DNA from: Brevibacillus daliensis
Lineage (GTDB): Bacteria; Bacillota; Bacilli; Brevibacillales; Brevibacillaceae
Direction: 5' to 3'
Assembly: GCF_021245735.1 (NCBI RefSeq)
Contig: NZ_JAJISB010000022.1
Coordinates: 1 to 64,000, forward strand
DNA: 64,000 nt
The stretch's first letter is position 1, and each line of letters opens with the position of its first letter. A program made the translations under genes and the position numbers. The notes under the pieces were generated by a model that was given only the letters and a program-made list of their open reading frames with translations, was not told where the DNA came from and searched no databases. This document shows positions 54,403 through 62,388 of this stretch, piece after piece.

Positions 54403-54659
54403 AACATTTCTCTCTCTTTCTTTCATTTTTTTAATTATATACTAATTCATGAGCATTTAAAATGTCTACGCTGATCTCTTCTACTTGTTATATACTTACC
54501 AGTATACTTACCTATTTGAACCAGTACATATCATTGCTAAAATATTAACTCAAGGGATAAAAATACTTCACCTGTTACGATTAATACAGAATCAATCTCA
54601 TTTTGTTTGATCACTATTACATTGATACATTCTTTCAGCCTCCGTTAGGACATCGTTAC

Positions 54660-55048
54660 TTATAATTGCTCATTAAAAACAGTCAATGAATAAATTTTTC
54701 GATTTATTAATCTATCTACAATTTGCCTGATCACACCTGCATCACGAAGTTCTGTATTTGTAAAATTCATAAGTTCAGATACCTTCATCCATTTACTGTC
54801 TATAATTTATTATTTGTACTACTATTAAAGTTATATATACCAGTCGTGCCAGTAAGTTTCACATCAAATCCTGTTTCCTCTTTTACTTCCCTACAGGCAG
54901 CATAGAGAATATCTTCTTTATGTTCAATACGTCCAGATGGAAAATTCCACTTATTGATTGCAGATGGCTTATTTTCTTTAATAATCAAAACTTCGTTGTC
55001 TTTCATTATTGATACACTAACAACTAAAACAATTCCATTCTGAGTCAT
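54660..55048 (-). pseudogene. NUDIX hydrolase pseudogene (duplicate copy A)
   Basis: Nearly identical to the intact NUDIX gene at 56994-57452. A 64-bp deletion between ...CTGTCTATAATTT and ATTATT removes part of the C-terminal half and shifts the frame, so translation stops after SSTNNKL. The Nudix box (GRIEHKEDILYAACREVKEE) is intact. It lies in a duplicated block together with an eutQ fragment. Confidence 0.9.
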
Positions 55049-55218
55049 TTTTTTCTCCCCAGGTTTTATATTTTTAAATTTCTTTCCTACCTTCTTCTAT
55101 TTATTACTCCAAAACATCTTTACAAAAGTAAACTGCATTATTCGAATAGCAATGTGAGATAAAACAAAAAATACTCCCATCCAAATCATGTTAGAAATGA
55201 GAGTGTATGAAAAGTAAA

Positions 55219-55389
55219 AGAGGTGATAGTCAGGATATGCCTGTGCTATCACCTCTTTGATTCCATTTAATTAAGCCTGATTAGCCCAATCAGCCGGATA
55301 TGTTACATATAAGAAACGTGCGTACTCAGGAACACAGAATTGGATCGTACTATTTTTCGGAATAAAAATGACCTCGCCTGCTTCTGCGC
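55219..55389 (-). pseudogene. eutQ 3' fragment and terminator (duplicate copy A)
   Basis: 55271-55389 repeats the last ~39 codons of eutQ (57686-57804) almost base for base, and 55219-55256 repeats the terminator hairpin. Homology stops abruptly after TCTGCGC at 55389. No start or upstream part exists, so it is not expressed as protein. Confidence 0.92.
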
Positions 55390-55450
55390 AAGTATTTGTA
55401 ACCTTGCTCTTGAACCAAATCAGTTATAAACAGCTCTCTCATCCGTGCCT

Positions 55451-56683
55451 TTATTCTACACTCACATATTCATTTTTCCCTGCATCCATACCAAAAATCA
55501 AGATTAGGATCGAGGCAACAATTAACATCAATAATGGAATGGTCCAACTACTTGTTACATCGTGTAACAAACCGAACATTGTAGGTCCTACCGCTGCAAG
55601 AAGATAACCAACTGATTGGGCCATACCAGATAGTTCAGCTGCTTGCTGCGAACTTTGTGTACGCAGGCTAAAAAACATCATCGCTAAACTAAAGGCAAAT
55701 CCCCCGCCAATTCCAACCAAGATGACCCCTAACAGGCTAAGTATCGTACTTCCATTCAAAATACCGCTAATCCCTGCAGTAAATAAGACAGAAGTAATAA
55801 TAACTAATAGACGTTGATTTTTCATTCGTCCAGCCAAAATAGGAACAATAAATGTAAACGGAAGAATCACAAATTGCATCAATGACAGCAACCATCCAGC
55901 TGAATTCGAATTCAATCCCTGTTGTTGAAGAATTTCAGGCAACCAAGTGATGAGCGTATAATAAATAAATGATTGTAACCCCATAAATAAGGTCACTTTC
56001 CAAGCAATACGTGATCGCCACAGGTTAATGGATCGGGTGTGGTGTTCATTATTTTCGGTTTGACCAGCTTTACGACGATTATTGAATTGTTGAGTCCAAA
56101 TTAAAATGGTAAGAAAGGATAATATTCCCCAACAGCCCAGAGCTCCTTTCCACCCTAAACCTAATGATGAAGAAATTGGAATACTTACTCCAGATGCTAT
56201 TGCTCCACACAAGTTCATAGAAACTGTATAAACTCCTGTCATCACGCCAATTTTCTGTGGGAAATTTTGTTTAATAAGACTTGGTAAGAGTACGTTGCAT
56301 ACAGCAATAGATAGGCCAAGCAAGATCGTTCCAGCAAATAATGCTCCTACTCCTGCTAGAGATCGCAATATAATCCCTACAGTTAATACGAGTAATGAAG
56401 TCAATAAGACAAGCTCCATTCCAAAACGTTTAGAAAGCTTAGGTACAAAAGGTGAAAGTAACGCAAAAGCAAGTAATGGCACTGTTGTAATTGTACCGGC
56501 TACTGTATTAGATAATCCCAAACTATCACGAATGGAAGTAATCAGAGGTCCTATAGATGTTAACGGTGCTCTGAGATTCGCTGCAATAAAGATGATTCCA
56601 ATAATAAGCAGCCACATTCTTTTTATTGGTTCTGCGTTCGTTCCAAGTTGTTGTTGATCAAGTCTGGCTTGTTGCAAATTCAA
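55451..56683 (-). CDS. CynX/NimT-type MFS transporter
   Basis: 410 aa, twelve membrane helices. The sequence IAANLRAPLTSIGPLITSIR after the first loop and GVYTVSMNLCGAIASGV are typical of the CynX/NimT/YycB subgroup (cyanate, nitroimidazole, or other small-anion efflux or uptake). Start TTG 56683 with GGGAGGA at good spacing. Divergent from a small membrane-protein gene. It separates the two copies of the NUDIX/eutQ duplication. Confidence 0.9.
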   Translation of the reverse strand: MNLQQARLDQQQLGTNAEPIKRMWLLIIGIIFIAANLRAPLTSIGPLITSIRDSLGLSNTVAGTITTVPLLAFALLSPFVPKLSKRFGMELVLLTSLLVLTVGIILRSLAGVGALFAGTILLGLSIAVCNVLLPSLIKQNFPQKIGVMTGVYTVSMNLCGAIASGVSIPISSSLGLGWKGALGCWGILSFLTILIWTQQFNNRRKAGQTENNEHHTRSINLWRSRIAWKVTLFMGLQSFIYYTLITWLPEILQQQGLNSNSAGWLLSLMQFVILPFTFIVPILAGRMKNQRLLVIITSVLFTAGISGILNGSTILSLLGVILVGIGGGFAFSLAMMFFSLRTQSSQQAAELSGMAQSVGYLLAAVGPTMFGLLHDVTSSWTIPLLMLIVASILILIFGMDAGKNEYVSVE

Positions 56684-56807
56684 GATGTTTCCTCCCTATC
56701 TAGTGCTACTGCTTCTATAAATTGAGTAATAGTAAATCTTGGTCAGTATATAATTTCTAAATTATTTTGTACAATATGGTTTGTAACCTTTTTGAAAGGA
56801 TGATTCC

Positions 56808-56972
56808 ATGCTGTACTTTATAAGATTAATAGCAATAATTTTCATCTGTGTCTCTTTTTACACGATTAAGCGAGTTGTTCATGACCCAAATGCATCAATT
56901 AAATCAGTTATTGTTACCGCATTATTAGGGGATTATTTGATTAGTTTGATTGTCGAGGAAGTGAAGTATTAA
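56808..56972 (+). CDS. 54-aa membrane protein
   Basis: MLYFIRLIAIIFICVSFYTI, then a charged loop (KRVVHDPNASIK) and a second hydrophobic stretch SVIVTALLGDYLISLIV. GAAAGGATG lies upstream of the ATG. Two-helix protein, divergent from the transporter gene. No family recognised. Confidence 0.6.
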   Translation: MLYFIRLIAIIFICVSFYTIKRVVHDPNASIKSVIVTALLGDYLISLIVEEVKY

Positions 56973-56993
56973 GTTCCCTGATGCTGAATTGTC

Positions 56994-57452
56994 TTATTTA
57001 CATAATTGATCATTAAATACAGTTATTGAATAAATTTTTCGATTTATTAATCTATCTACAATTTGCCTGATCACACCTGCGTCACGAAGTTCTGTATTAG
57101 TAAAATTCATAAGTTCAGATACCTCAATCCATTTACTGTCTATAATTTCATCTTCTTCAATTTTTAATGAACCTCCAATAATTTCGCCAGTAAAATGAAA
57201 TAAAATCACTTGATTATTAGTACTACTAATAAAGTTATATATACCAGTTGTGCCAGTTAGTTTCACATCAAATCCTGTTTCTTCTTTTACTTCCCTACAG
57301 GCAGCATAGAGAATATCTTCTTTTTGTTCAATACGTCCAGATGGAAAATTCCACTTATTGATTGCAGATGGCTTATTTTCTTTAATAATCAAAACTTCGT
57401 TGTCTTTCATTATTGATACACTAACAACTAAAACAATTCCATTCTGAGTCAT
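56994..57452 (-). CDS. NUDIX hydrolase (intact copy B)
   Basis: 152 aa. Perfect Nudix box GRIEQKEDILYAACREVKEE + TGF (G-x5-E-x7-R-E-x2-E-E). Hydrolyses a nucleoside-diphosphate derivative; the substrate is unknown. Lies downstream of eutQ on the same strand but beyond hairpins, so probably a separate unit. Confidence 0.9.
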   Translation of the reverse strand: MTQNGIVLVVSVSIMKDNEVLIIKENKPSAINKWNFPSGRIEQKEDILYAACREVKEETGFDVKLTGTTGIYNFISSTNNQVILFHFTGEIIGGSLKIEEDEIIDSKWIEVSELMNFTNTELRDAGVIRQIVDRLINRKIYSITVFNDQLCK

Positions 57453-57519
57453 TTTTCTCTCCCCAGGTTTTATATATTTAAATTTCTTTCCTACCTCTTT
57501 TATTCATAATACCTCAACC

Positions 57520-57557
57520 CCTTGTTCAACTAAACGGCCTTCTTTAGTTGAACAAGG
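57520..57557. repeat. Perfect 15-bp hairpin between NUDIX and eutQ
   Basis: CCTTGTTCAACTAAA and its exact complement around an 8-nt loop; absent from the duplicate copy A, so it was inserted after duplication or lost from A. Confidence 0.6.
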
Positions 57558-57633
57558 AATTTTGTGTTTTCATTACATACAAAAAACACCCCCATCCGAG
57601 TTATTTTCAAAATGAGAGTGTTTGAAAAGTAGT

Positions 57634-57671
57634 AGAGGTGATAGTCAGGATATGCCTGTACTATCACCTCT
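57634..57671 (-). terminator. Terminator hairpin of the eut operon
   Basis: AGAGGTGATAG pairs with CTATCACCTCT, with an inner CAGG/CCTG stem. The T-run is weak. Placed 15 nt after the eutQ stop. Confidence 0.7.
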
Positions 57672-57685
57672 TTGATTCCATTTAA

Positions 57686-58150
57686 TTAAGCCTGATTAGC
57701 CCAATCAGCCGGATATGTTACATATAAGAAACGTGCGTACTCAGGAACACAGAATTGGATCGTACTATTTTTCGGAATAAAAATGACCTCGCCTGCTTCT
57801 GCGCTTACTTTGCGACCATCAATGATGATCTCTAGACGACCTTCGATAATATAATCGACCTCGTCATAGTTAAGCGTCCAGTCAAACGTAGTAGCACGCA
57901 TTTCCATAATACCGCAACCAAGACGTGGACTTTCTTCTAATGTAAATATGTCTTTCGTGTAGACAACATCACCACTTTTACCAGTGTCCAAACGGTTAGA
58001 TTCGTCTACGGCTACCTGTTGTAGTTTCACAGAAGCGACACCACTTGGATCACGGTGCATCACTGCGTTTTGTGAAGCTGTATCACCCAATTTTTCAGTG
58101 ATGATTTTGCGTACTACTTCTTCAAGTAATTTACGATCGATATTTTCCAT
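57686..58150 (-). CDS. eutQ: Ethanolamine utilisation protein EutQ (cupin acetate kinase type)
   Basis: 154 aa. C-terminal cupin: TTFDWTLNYDEVDYIIEGRLEIIIDGRKV...GEVIFIPKNS. EutQ has been reported to have acetate kinase activity and to be needed for microcompartment assembly. N-terminal RKLLEEVVRKIITEKLG is an amphipathic helix of the encapsulation-peptide type; the ITP motif found at the front of enterobacterial EutQ is missing. Last gene of the eut operon, AGGAGG upstream. Confidence 0.9.
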   Translation of the reverse strand: MENIDRKLLEEVVRKIITEKLGDTASQNAVMHRDPSGVASVKLQQVAVDESNRLDTGKSGDVVYTKDIFTLEESPRLGCGIMEMRATTFDWTLNYDEVDYIIEGRLEIIIDGRKVSAEAGEVIFIPKNSTIQFCVPEYARFLYVTYPADWANQA

Positions 58151-58163
58151 TATATTAAGCCTC

Positions 58164-59264
58164 CTATTTTCCTTCTTCTACTTTACCTTCCATCATTTTC
58201 TTAGAAAGGAAGATTGCAACGAAGACAGCTGAGATACCACCGACTAGTTTACCCACGATCATTGGGAAAATCATTTCTTTTGCCACACCTGCTGTGAAGC
58301 CAAGGTGGTCACCTAGAACAAACGCCGCGGATACAGCAAAAGCGATGTTGATTACTTTACCTCTTGTATCCATATCTTTTAACATACCGAACATTGGAAT
58401 TACGTTAGCAAGTGTAGCAACCATACCTGCTGCAGCAATTTCATTCATACCTAGCACTTTACCCATTTTCATCAATGGTTTGTTGAAGAACTTCGTGATA
58501 ACGAATACCAAAGCGAAAGCTCCAGCTAGTACGATCGCGATATCTCCAACGATCTGAATTCCTTCATCGATCGGAGCCATACCAGGAATAATTACAAGTC
58601 CTGTCAACTTTTCAACGATAGCTAATGCCAAACCTAATGTTGCTACGATAACAACGAACTGACCAAATACGGTGAATCCTTTAATCATTCCTTGTGGGAA
58701 CTTCCATAGACCAAGTGCAATCAATACGGCAACCAAAATAATTGGTACCAAGTTAGCCAAGATCATAGAGATTGGGAAACCTGCTACTAATCCACCAATC
58801 AAGCAACCTAGTGGAATAGTGATTAAACCTGCCAATACACCTGTAGCCAAAAATTTGTGATCGTCTTTTTTGATGATACCAAGTGCAACTGGAATAATGA
58901 ACACAAGTGTAGGTCCAAACATAGCGCCAAGGATTGCACCTGCGAATAAACCTGCTTCTGGCGTTTGAGCCAATTCCTGAGCAAGAGCGAATCCACCCAT
59001 GTCATTAGCTAAAAGGGTTGTTGCAAACATTGCTGGGTCAGCACCTAATGCTGTGTACACAGGAACGACAATCGGGCTAAGTACTTTTGCAAGTACCGGA
59101 GCCAAGGAGACAATCCCCACCATTGCCAGCGTGAGCGCCCCCATCGCCATAATACCTTCTTCAAATTGCTCTCCTAGTCCAAACTTATTGTTTAGACATT
59201 TATCAATAGCTCCCAAAACCATAAAAATAACCATTAAGTAAATAATAATTTCATTAATTCCCAT
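58164..59264 (-). CDS. eutH: Ethanolamine transporter/facilitator EutH
   Basis: 366 aa, about ten membrane helices. Opening MGINEIIIYLMVIFMVLGAIDKC and ANDMGGFALAQELAQTPEAG are EutH signatures. It brings ethanolamine into the cell. 13 bp before eutQ; the 121-bp gap upstream to eutN holds no gene. Confidence 0.94.
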   Translation of the reverse strand: MGINEIIIYLMVIFMVLGAIDKCLNNKFGLGEQFEEGIMAMGALTLAMVGIVSLAPVLAKVLSPIVVPVYTALGADPAMFATTLLANDMGGFALAQELAQTPEAGLFAGAILGAMFGPTLVFIIPVALGIIKKDDHKFLATGVLAGLITIPLGCLIGGLVAGFPISMILANLVPIILVAVLIALGLWKFPQGMIKGFTVFGQFVVIVATLGLALAIVEKLTGLVIIPGMAPIDEGIQIVGDIAIVLAGAFALVFVITKFFNKPLMKMGKVLGMNEIAAAGMVATLANVIPMFGMLKDMDTRGKVINIAFAVSAAFVLGDHLGFTAGVAKEMIFPMIVGKLVGGISAVFVAIFLSKKMMEGKVEEGK

Positions 59265-59385
59265 GGATGCTACTCCATTCTCACTGGAAGTGATTTTATT
59301 TTATTGTTTCGTTCCTTAGTCGGGGAAGGCATAACCTATGTATGTGCCAGTCCCCGTTCTAAGGTTAAAGCTTTTTCAATCGCAA

Positions 59386-59664
59386 CTACTCTGTATCATC
59401 ACACATATCGAGTGAATCCACGATTCCTACTATGACAGCATCAATTGGTGCCTGTTGGTTGGAGATAGAGGTTCGTGCTGCGCTGCCTTTGGTTACGAGA
59501 ACAGTGTCACCTATGCCAGCTCCTGCATTATCTGCAGCGACAAAGTATTTATCCTGTCCGTCTTTTCCATACGAGTGTGGTTTCACAACCAAAAAAGTCA
59601 GACCATTCAGCTTGACGTCCTTTCGGGTCGCCCACAAGCTTCCCACTACTGTCCCCACGATCAT
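59386..59664 (-). CDS. eutN: Microcompartment vertex protein EutN
   Basis: 92 aa, EutN/CcmL pentamer family: MIVGTVVGSLWATRKDVKLNG, then AGAGIGDTVLVTKGSAART and PIDAVIVGIVD. Forms the pentameric caps at the vertices of the shell. Confidence 0.94.
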   Translation of the reverse strand: MIVGTVVGSLWATRKDVKLNGLTFLVVKPHSYGKDGQDKYFVAADNAGAGIGDTVLVTKGSAARTSISNQQAPIDAVIVGIVDSLDMCDDTE

Positions 59665-59676
59665 AGGTTTACCTCG

Positions 59677-60420
59677 CTATCTTCTGTGCACAATCATCTG
59701 TTGCGTTCTCACATAATCTTGTGCAAGTGGTGTGATAATGCTTTTTTTATCAATAACAATTTCGCTGATTTGTTTTAAGTAAAACTTTTTCAAATCTGCT
59801 TCGGTAATCACTTTTTTGGTGAGAATTTCCTGAGATACTTGCTGCTTGTCCGGTTCAATAGCTCGAACTTTTTCCACAGGTTGGCTTGTTGCTTGAATTG
59901 TTTCTACGATTGAGCTCTGTGTTGCTCCCGCAGTTGCAGCCTCTCTGCCATCTTGCAGGCAAGAATGTAACAGGTCTGATTCACGGATAATCTGAATACC
60001 GTAGTTCATAATTTTTTCTGTGTAGGAAGTATACATGTTATATAGCAACACAGGGGCGGTACTCTTATATTTCCGGTACTTCAATCCCTCGTCCAAGGCA
60101 ATAACTTTTTTCCCTTTCAAGAGCATGGTCAAAATAAAACGCTCTCTACTTCCGGCACTGATACCATTTGCCAAATTGGATAATAACTGAATGCAGATGG
60201 TTGGAATTACAATCACATCGCAATCCCTTGTCTGCTCGTTATAATACGCAATGTCAAAATGCTTACCCAGTTTTGCCTCGATTTCTGATTCAGACTCACC
60301 AGACATGATGACCAGTTTTTTCCGATCTGCCTTGATAGCCTGTTGCTGTTTCAGTTTGTTATATACTTCATCAGTCACAGCCTGAATGAGAGCTTCCAGA
60401 TGAACAAGATTCCCGTTCAT
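59677..60420 (-). CDS. Gram-positive eut protein, flavoprotein-like (TIGR02536 type)
   Basis: 247 aa. Middle part (KKLVIMSGESESEIEAKLG, CDVIVIPTICIQLLSNLANGI, GKKVIALDEGLKY) has an alternating beta/alpha pattern like the flavin-dependent decarboxylase fold. N-terminal helix HLEALIQAVTDEVYNKLKQ looks like an encapsulation peptide. The C terminus (ITEADLKKFYLKQISEI...SIITPLAQDYV) repeats the N-terminal domain of EutT. Found in firmicute eut operons; function unestablished. Confidence 0.8.
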   Translation of the reverse strand: MNGNLVHLEALIQAVTDEVYNKLKQQQAIKADRKKLVIMSGESESEIEAKLGKHFDIAYYNEQTRDCDVIVIPTICIQLLSNLANGISAGSRERFILTMLLKGKKVIALDEGLKYRKYKSTAPVLLYNMYTSYTEKIMNYGIQIIRESDLLHSCLQDGREAATAGATQSSIVETIQATSQPVEKVRAIEPDKQQVSQEILTKKVITEADLKKFYLKQISEIVIDKKSIITPLAQDYVRTQQMIVHRR

Positions 60421-60432
60421 ATCTTCACACTC

Positions 60433-61068
60433 CTACTTGCCAAGCTTGATAATTTTTCCCTTGGTTGCTTTAGAAAAACCACATGCGTTAGCTTCATCAT
60501 AATCAATATGCATATAAGTTTCGAAGGATGGACTTACACGAACAAGTACATCATCAAAAATCAGTGGGCGTTGGCTAAATACCTTAACTTGTACCACTTC
60601 ACCGTTTTGCACGTTGAATTTCTTAGCATCATCAGGTGTCATGTGGATATGACGTTTTGCTGCGATCAGACCTTTATCTAGTCGGATCATATTCTTGTCA
60701 GAAGCAATGATCACACCTGGTGTGCCTTCAATTTTTCCGCTTTCACGAACAGGTACTTTGATACCTAAAGATAGAGCATCCGTAAGAGATACTTCTACCT
60801 GTGAAGCCTTACGCTCCGGTCCAAGTACGACTACATTATGCAGGCTTCCTTTAGGACCGATTAATGTTACACGCTCTTTGCAAGCATATTGTCCTGGTTG
60901 GGACAATTCTTTTGCTTTGGTCAATTGATATCCTTCACCAAACAAAGCGTCGATTGCCCCGCGGCTCAGGTGAACGTGCTTGCCAGATGCTTCGATCTCC
61001 ACGCACATTTCGTCCTGTACTTTTTTAATTACTTCACTTACGATGTTTTCAACTAATTGTTGATTCAT
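60433..61068 (-). CDS. pduL: Phosphate propanoyl/acetyltransferase PduL-type (EutD role)
   Basis: 211 aa. Two PduL domains: EIEASGKHVHLSRGAIDALFG and LIAAKRHIHMTPDDAKKF carry the metal-binding histidines. Converts acetyl-CoA to acetyl phosphate inside the compartment and recycles CoA. N-terminal NIVSEVIKKVQDEM is an amphipathic encapsulation helix. ATG 61068 has GAGGTGAG upstream; the longer frame to 61101 would overlap eutT. Confidence 0.92.
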   Translation of the reverse strand: MNQQLVENIVSEVIKKVQDEMCVEIEASGKHVHLSRGAIDALFGEGYQLTKAKELSQPGQYACKERVTLIGPKGSLHNVVVLGPERKASQVEVSLTDALSLGIKVPVRESGKIEGTPGVIIASDKNMIRLDKGLIAAKRHIHMTPDDAKKFNVQNGEVVQVKVFSQRPLIFDDVLVRVSPSFETYMHIDYDEANACGFSKATKGKIIKLGK

Positions 61069-61078
61069 TATTCTCACC

Positions 61079-61894
61079 TCATGAGTCATACTGTCCTGCA
61101 CGAATTCTGAACATGATGATCCAGAATAACGAAGAAAGGCGATTTAACCCTCGAATGATGTCTTCACGTTCCACGCTACCGTATTCTTGTTTAAAAGCTT
61201 GGTAGGCAGTCAGTTCTGTCTCTCTCGTCTTTGTGCGTAATGCATTTATAACAACAACCGCTTCGCCCATTTCATAGCTAGGTTGAAAATGATCCATTCC
61301 AAAATATCTCTTGGGATGATGAGATTGTTCTCGTAATTCCGCGGGCGTCATCCCGAGTAAAAGAAAATCACCAATTTTTTCATTTAACACTTCACTACGC
61401 ATAATCTGGCGTATAAAAAGCAGAATTTCTTCCAAATCATTAACAAGTTTGATCATTTTCACTTTTGAACACATGTTTTGTGCTTCCAAAATCTTGCTCT
61501 CCAGTGAATCAAGCTTACCTCGCAATTCAATGCGGGGATGATCTTTATATACCAACATATTTCCATGCAAATGAGTCATATGTTCCGGCTTCGTATCCAT
61601 AAAACCACCATAAATGGTTTCATATCGCCCTTTTCCTTCAGTAGCTTCCGGTGTGGTTACATGTTTAGTGACTTGCGTATTTTCTTGCTGCTTTGATGTT
61701 TCAGTAGCATCACTTTTCTCAGGTTCTGCTTCCTTTTTTGCCACGCTATATTTCAGCTCAATTTGATTATCTGTTAAAAAGCTTTTGGCAGACGGAGTCA
61801 AAATTGTTCCCTTTGGAGCCTCGTACTCACTAACATCTCTTAGCTTTTGATTCTTAAAGTACTTGCGCAAATCACTCTCTGTAATTACAGCCAT
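61079..61894 (-). CDS. eutT: Cobalamin adenosyltransferase EutT
   Basis: 271 aa. N-terminal motif ITESDLRKYFKNQKL...ILTPSAKSFL, then a helical corrinoid adenosyltransferase domain ending FWIIMFRIRAGQYDS. It makes adenosylcobalamin for the ethanolamine ammonia lyase. The Fe/Zn-binding HX11CCX2C motif of enterobacterial EutT is absent; only one cysteine is seen. The N-terminal motif is probably a recruitment module shared with the upstream-operon partner protein. Confidence 0.9.
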   Translation of the reverse strand: MAVITESDLRKYFKNQKLRDVSEYEAPKGTILTPSAKSFLTDNQIELKYSVAKKEAEPEKSDATETSKQQENTQVTKHVTTPEATEGKGRYETIYGGFMDTKPEHMTHLHGNMLVYKDHPRIELRGKLDSLESKILEAQNMCSKVKMIKLVNDLEEILLFIRQIMRSEVLNEKIGDFLLLGMTPAELREQSHHPKRYFGMDHFQPSYEMGEAVVVINALRTKTRETELTAYQAFKQEYGSVEREDIIRGLNRLSSLFWIIMFRIRAGQYDS

Positions 61895-61915
61895 CTTTTC
61901 ACATCCTTTTGCGTC

Positions 61916-62027
61916 CGGTGTTCCAGTCGCTCACGACGCTTGTTCCACCGGCATTCCCCCGAAGTGCACTTCATATGGATAAGAGATCACAGGTAGAAAG
62001 ATGGATGCGGACCTGTGCCGCATCCAT
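61916..62027 (-). other. Structured spacer between eutM and eutT
   Basis: Two stems: CCGGTG...CACCGG at 61916-61952 with inner GTCG/CGAC, and a perfect 11-bp GATGGATGCGG/CCGCATCCATC at about 61999-62027 (loop 7 nt). No good T run, so more likely an mRNA-processing or attenuating element than a terminator. Confidence 0.6.
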
Positions 62028-62062
62028 CAGTTCCTACTAGATGATGTTCTTATTCAGCTGTA

Positions 62063-62344
62063 TTAAACGTTTTTAGGAAGAATAGCGTCTACTTCAGCAT
62101 GTGGTCTTGGAATTACGTGTACAGATAGTAATTCACCAACGCGTTCTGCTGCTGCTGCACCTGCATCAGTAGCTGCTTTAACAGCACCTACGTCACCGCG
62201 TACCATTACAGTTACTAGACCTGCACCGATTTGTTCTTTACCAATCAAAGTTACGTTAGCTGCTTTAACCATTGCGTCAGCTGCTTCGATTGCACCTACA
62301 AGACCTTTAGTTTCTACCATTCCCAATGCGTTTGCGTTTGCCAT
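62063..62344 (-). CDS. eutM: Microcompartment hexameric shell protein EutM
   Basis: 93 aa, single BMC domain: [29 protein letters not shown] and the pore region. Main facet protein of the shell. GAGGAGG precedes the ATG. Confidence 0.95.
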   Translation of the reverse strand: MANANALGMVETKGLVGAIEAADAMVKAANVTLIGKEQIGAGLVTVMVRGDVGAVKAATDAGAAAAERVGELLSVHVIPRPHAEVDAILPKNV

Positions 62345-62388
62345 AATAAAATTCCTCCTCAGTATGTGTGTAAATTAGTTTGGTTTAC

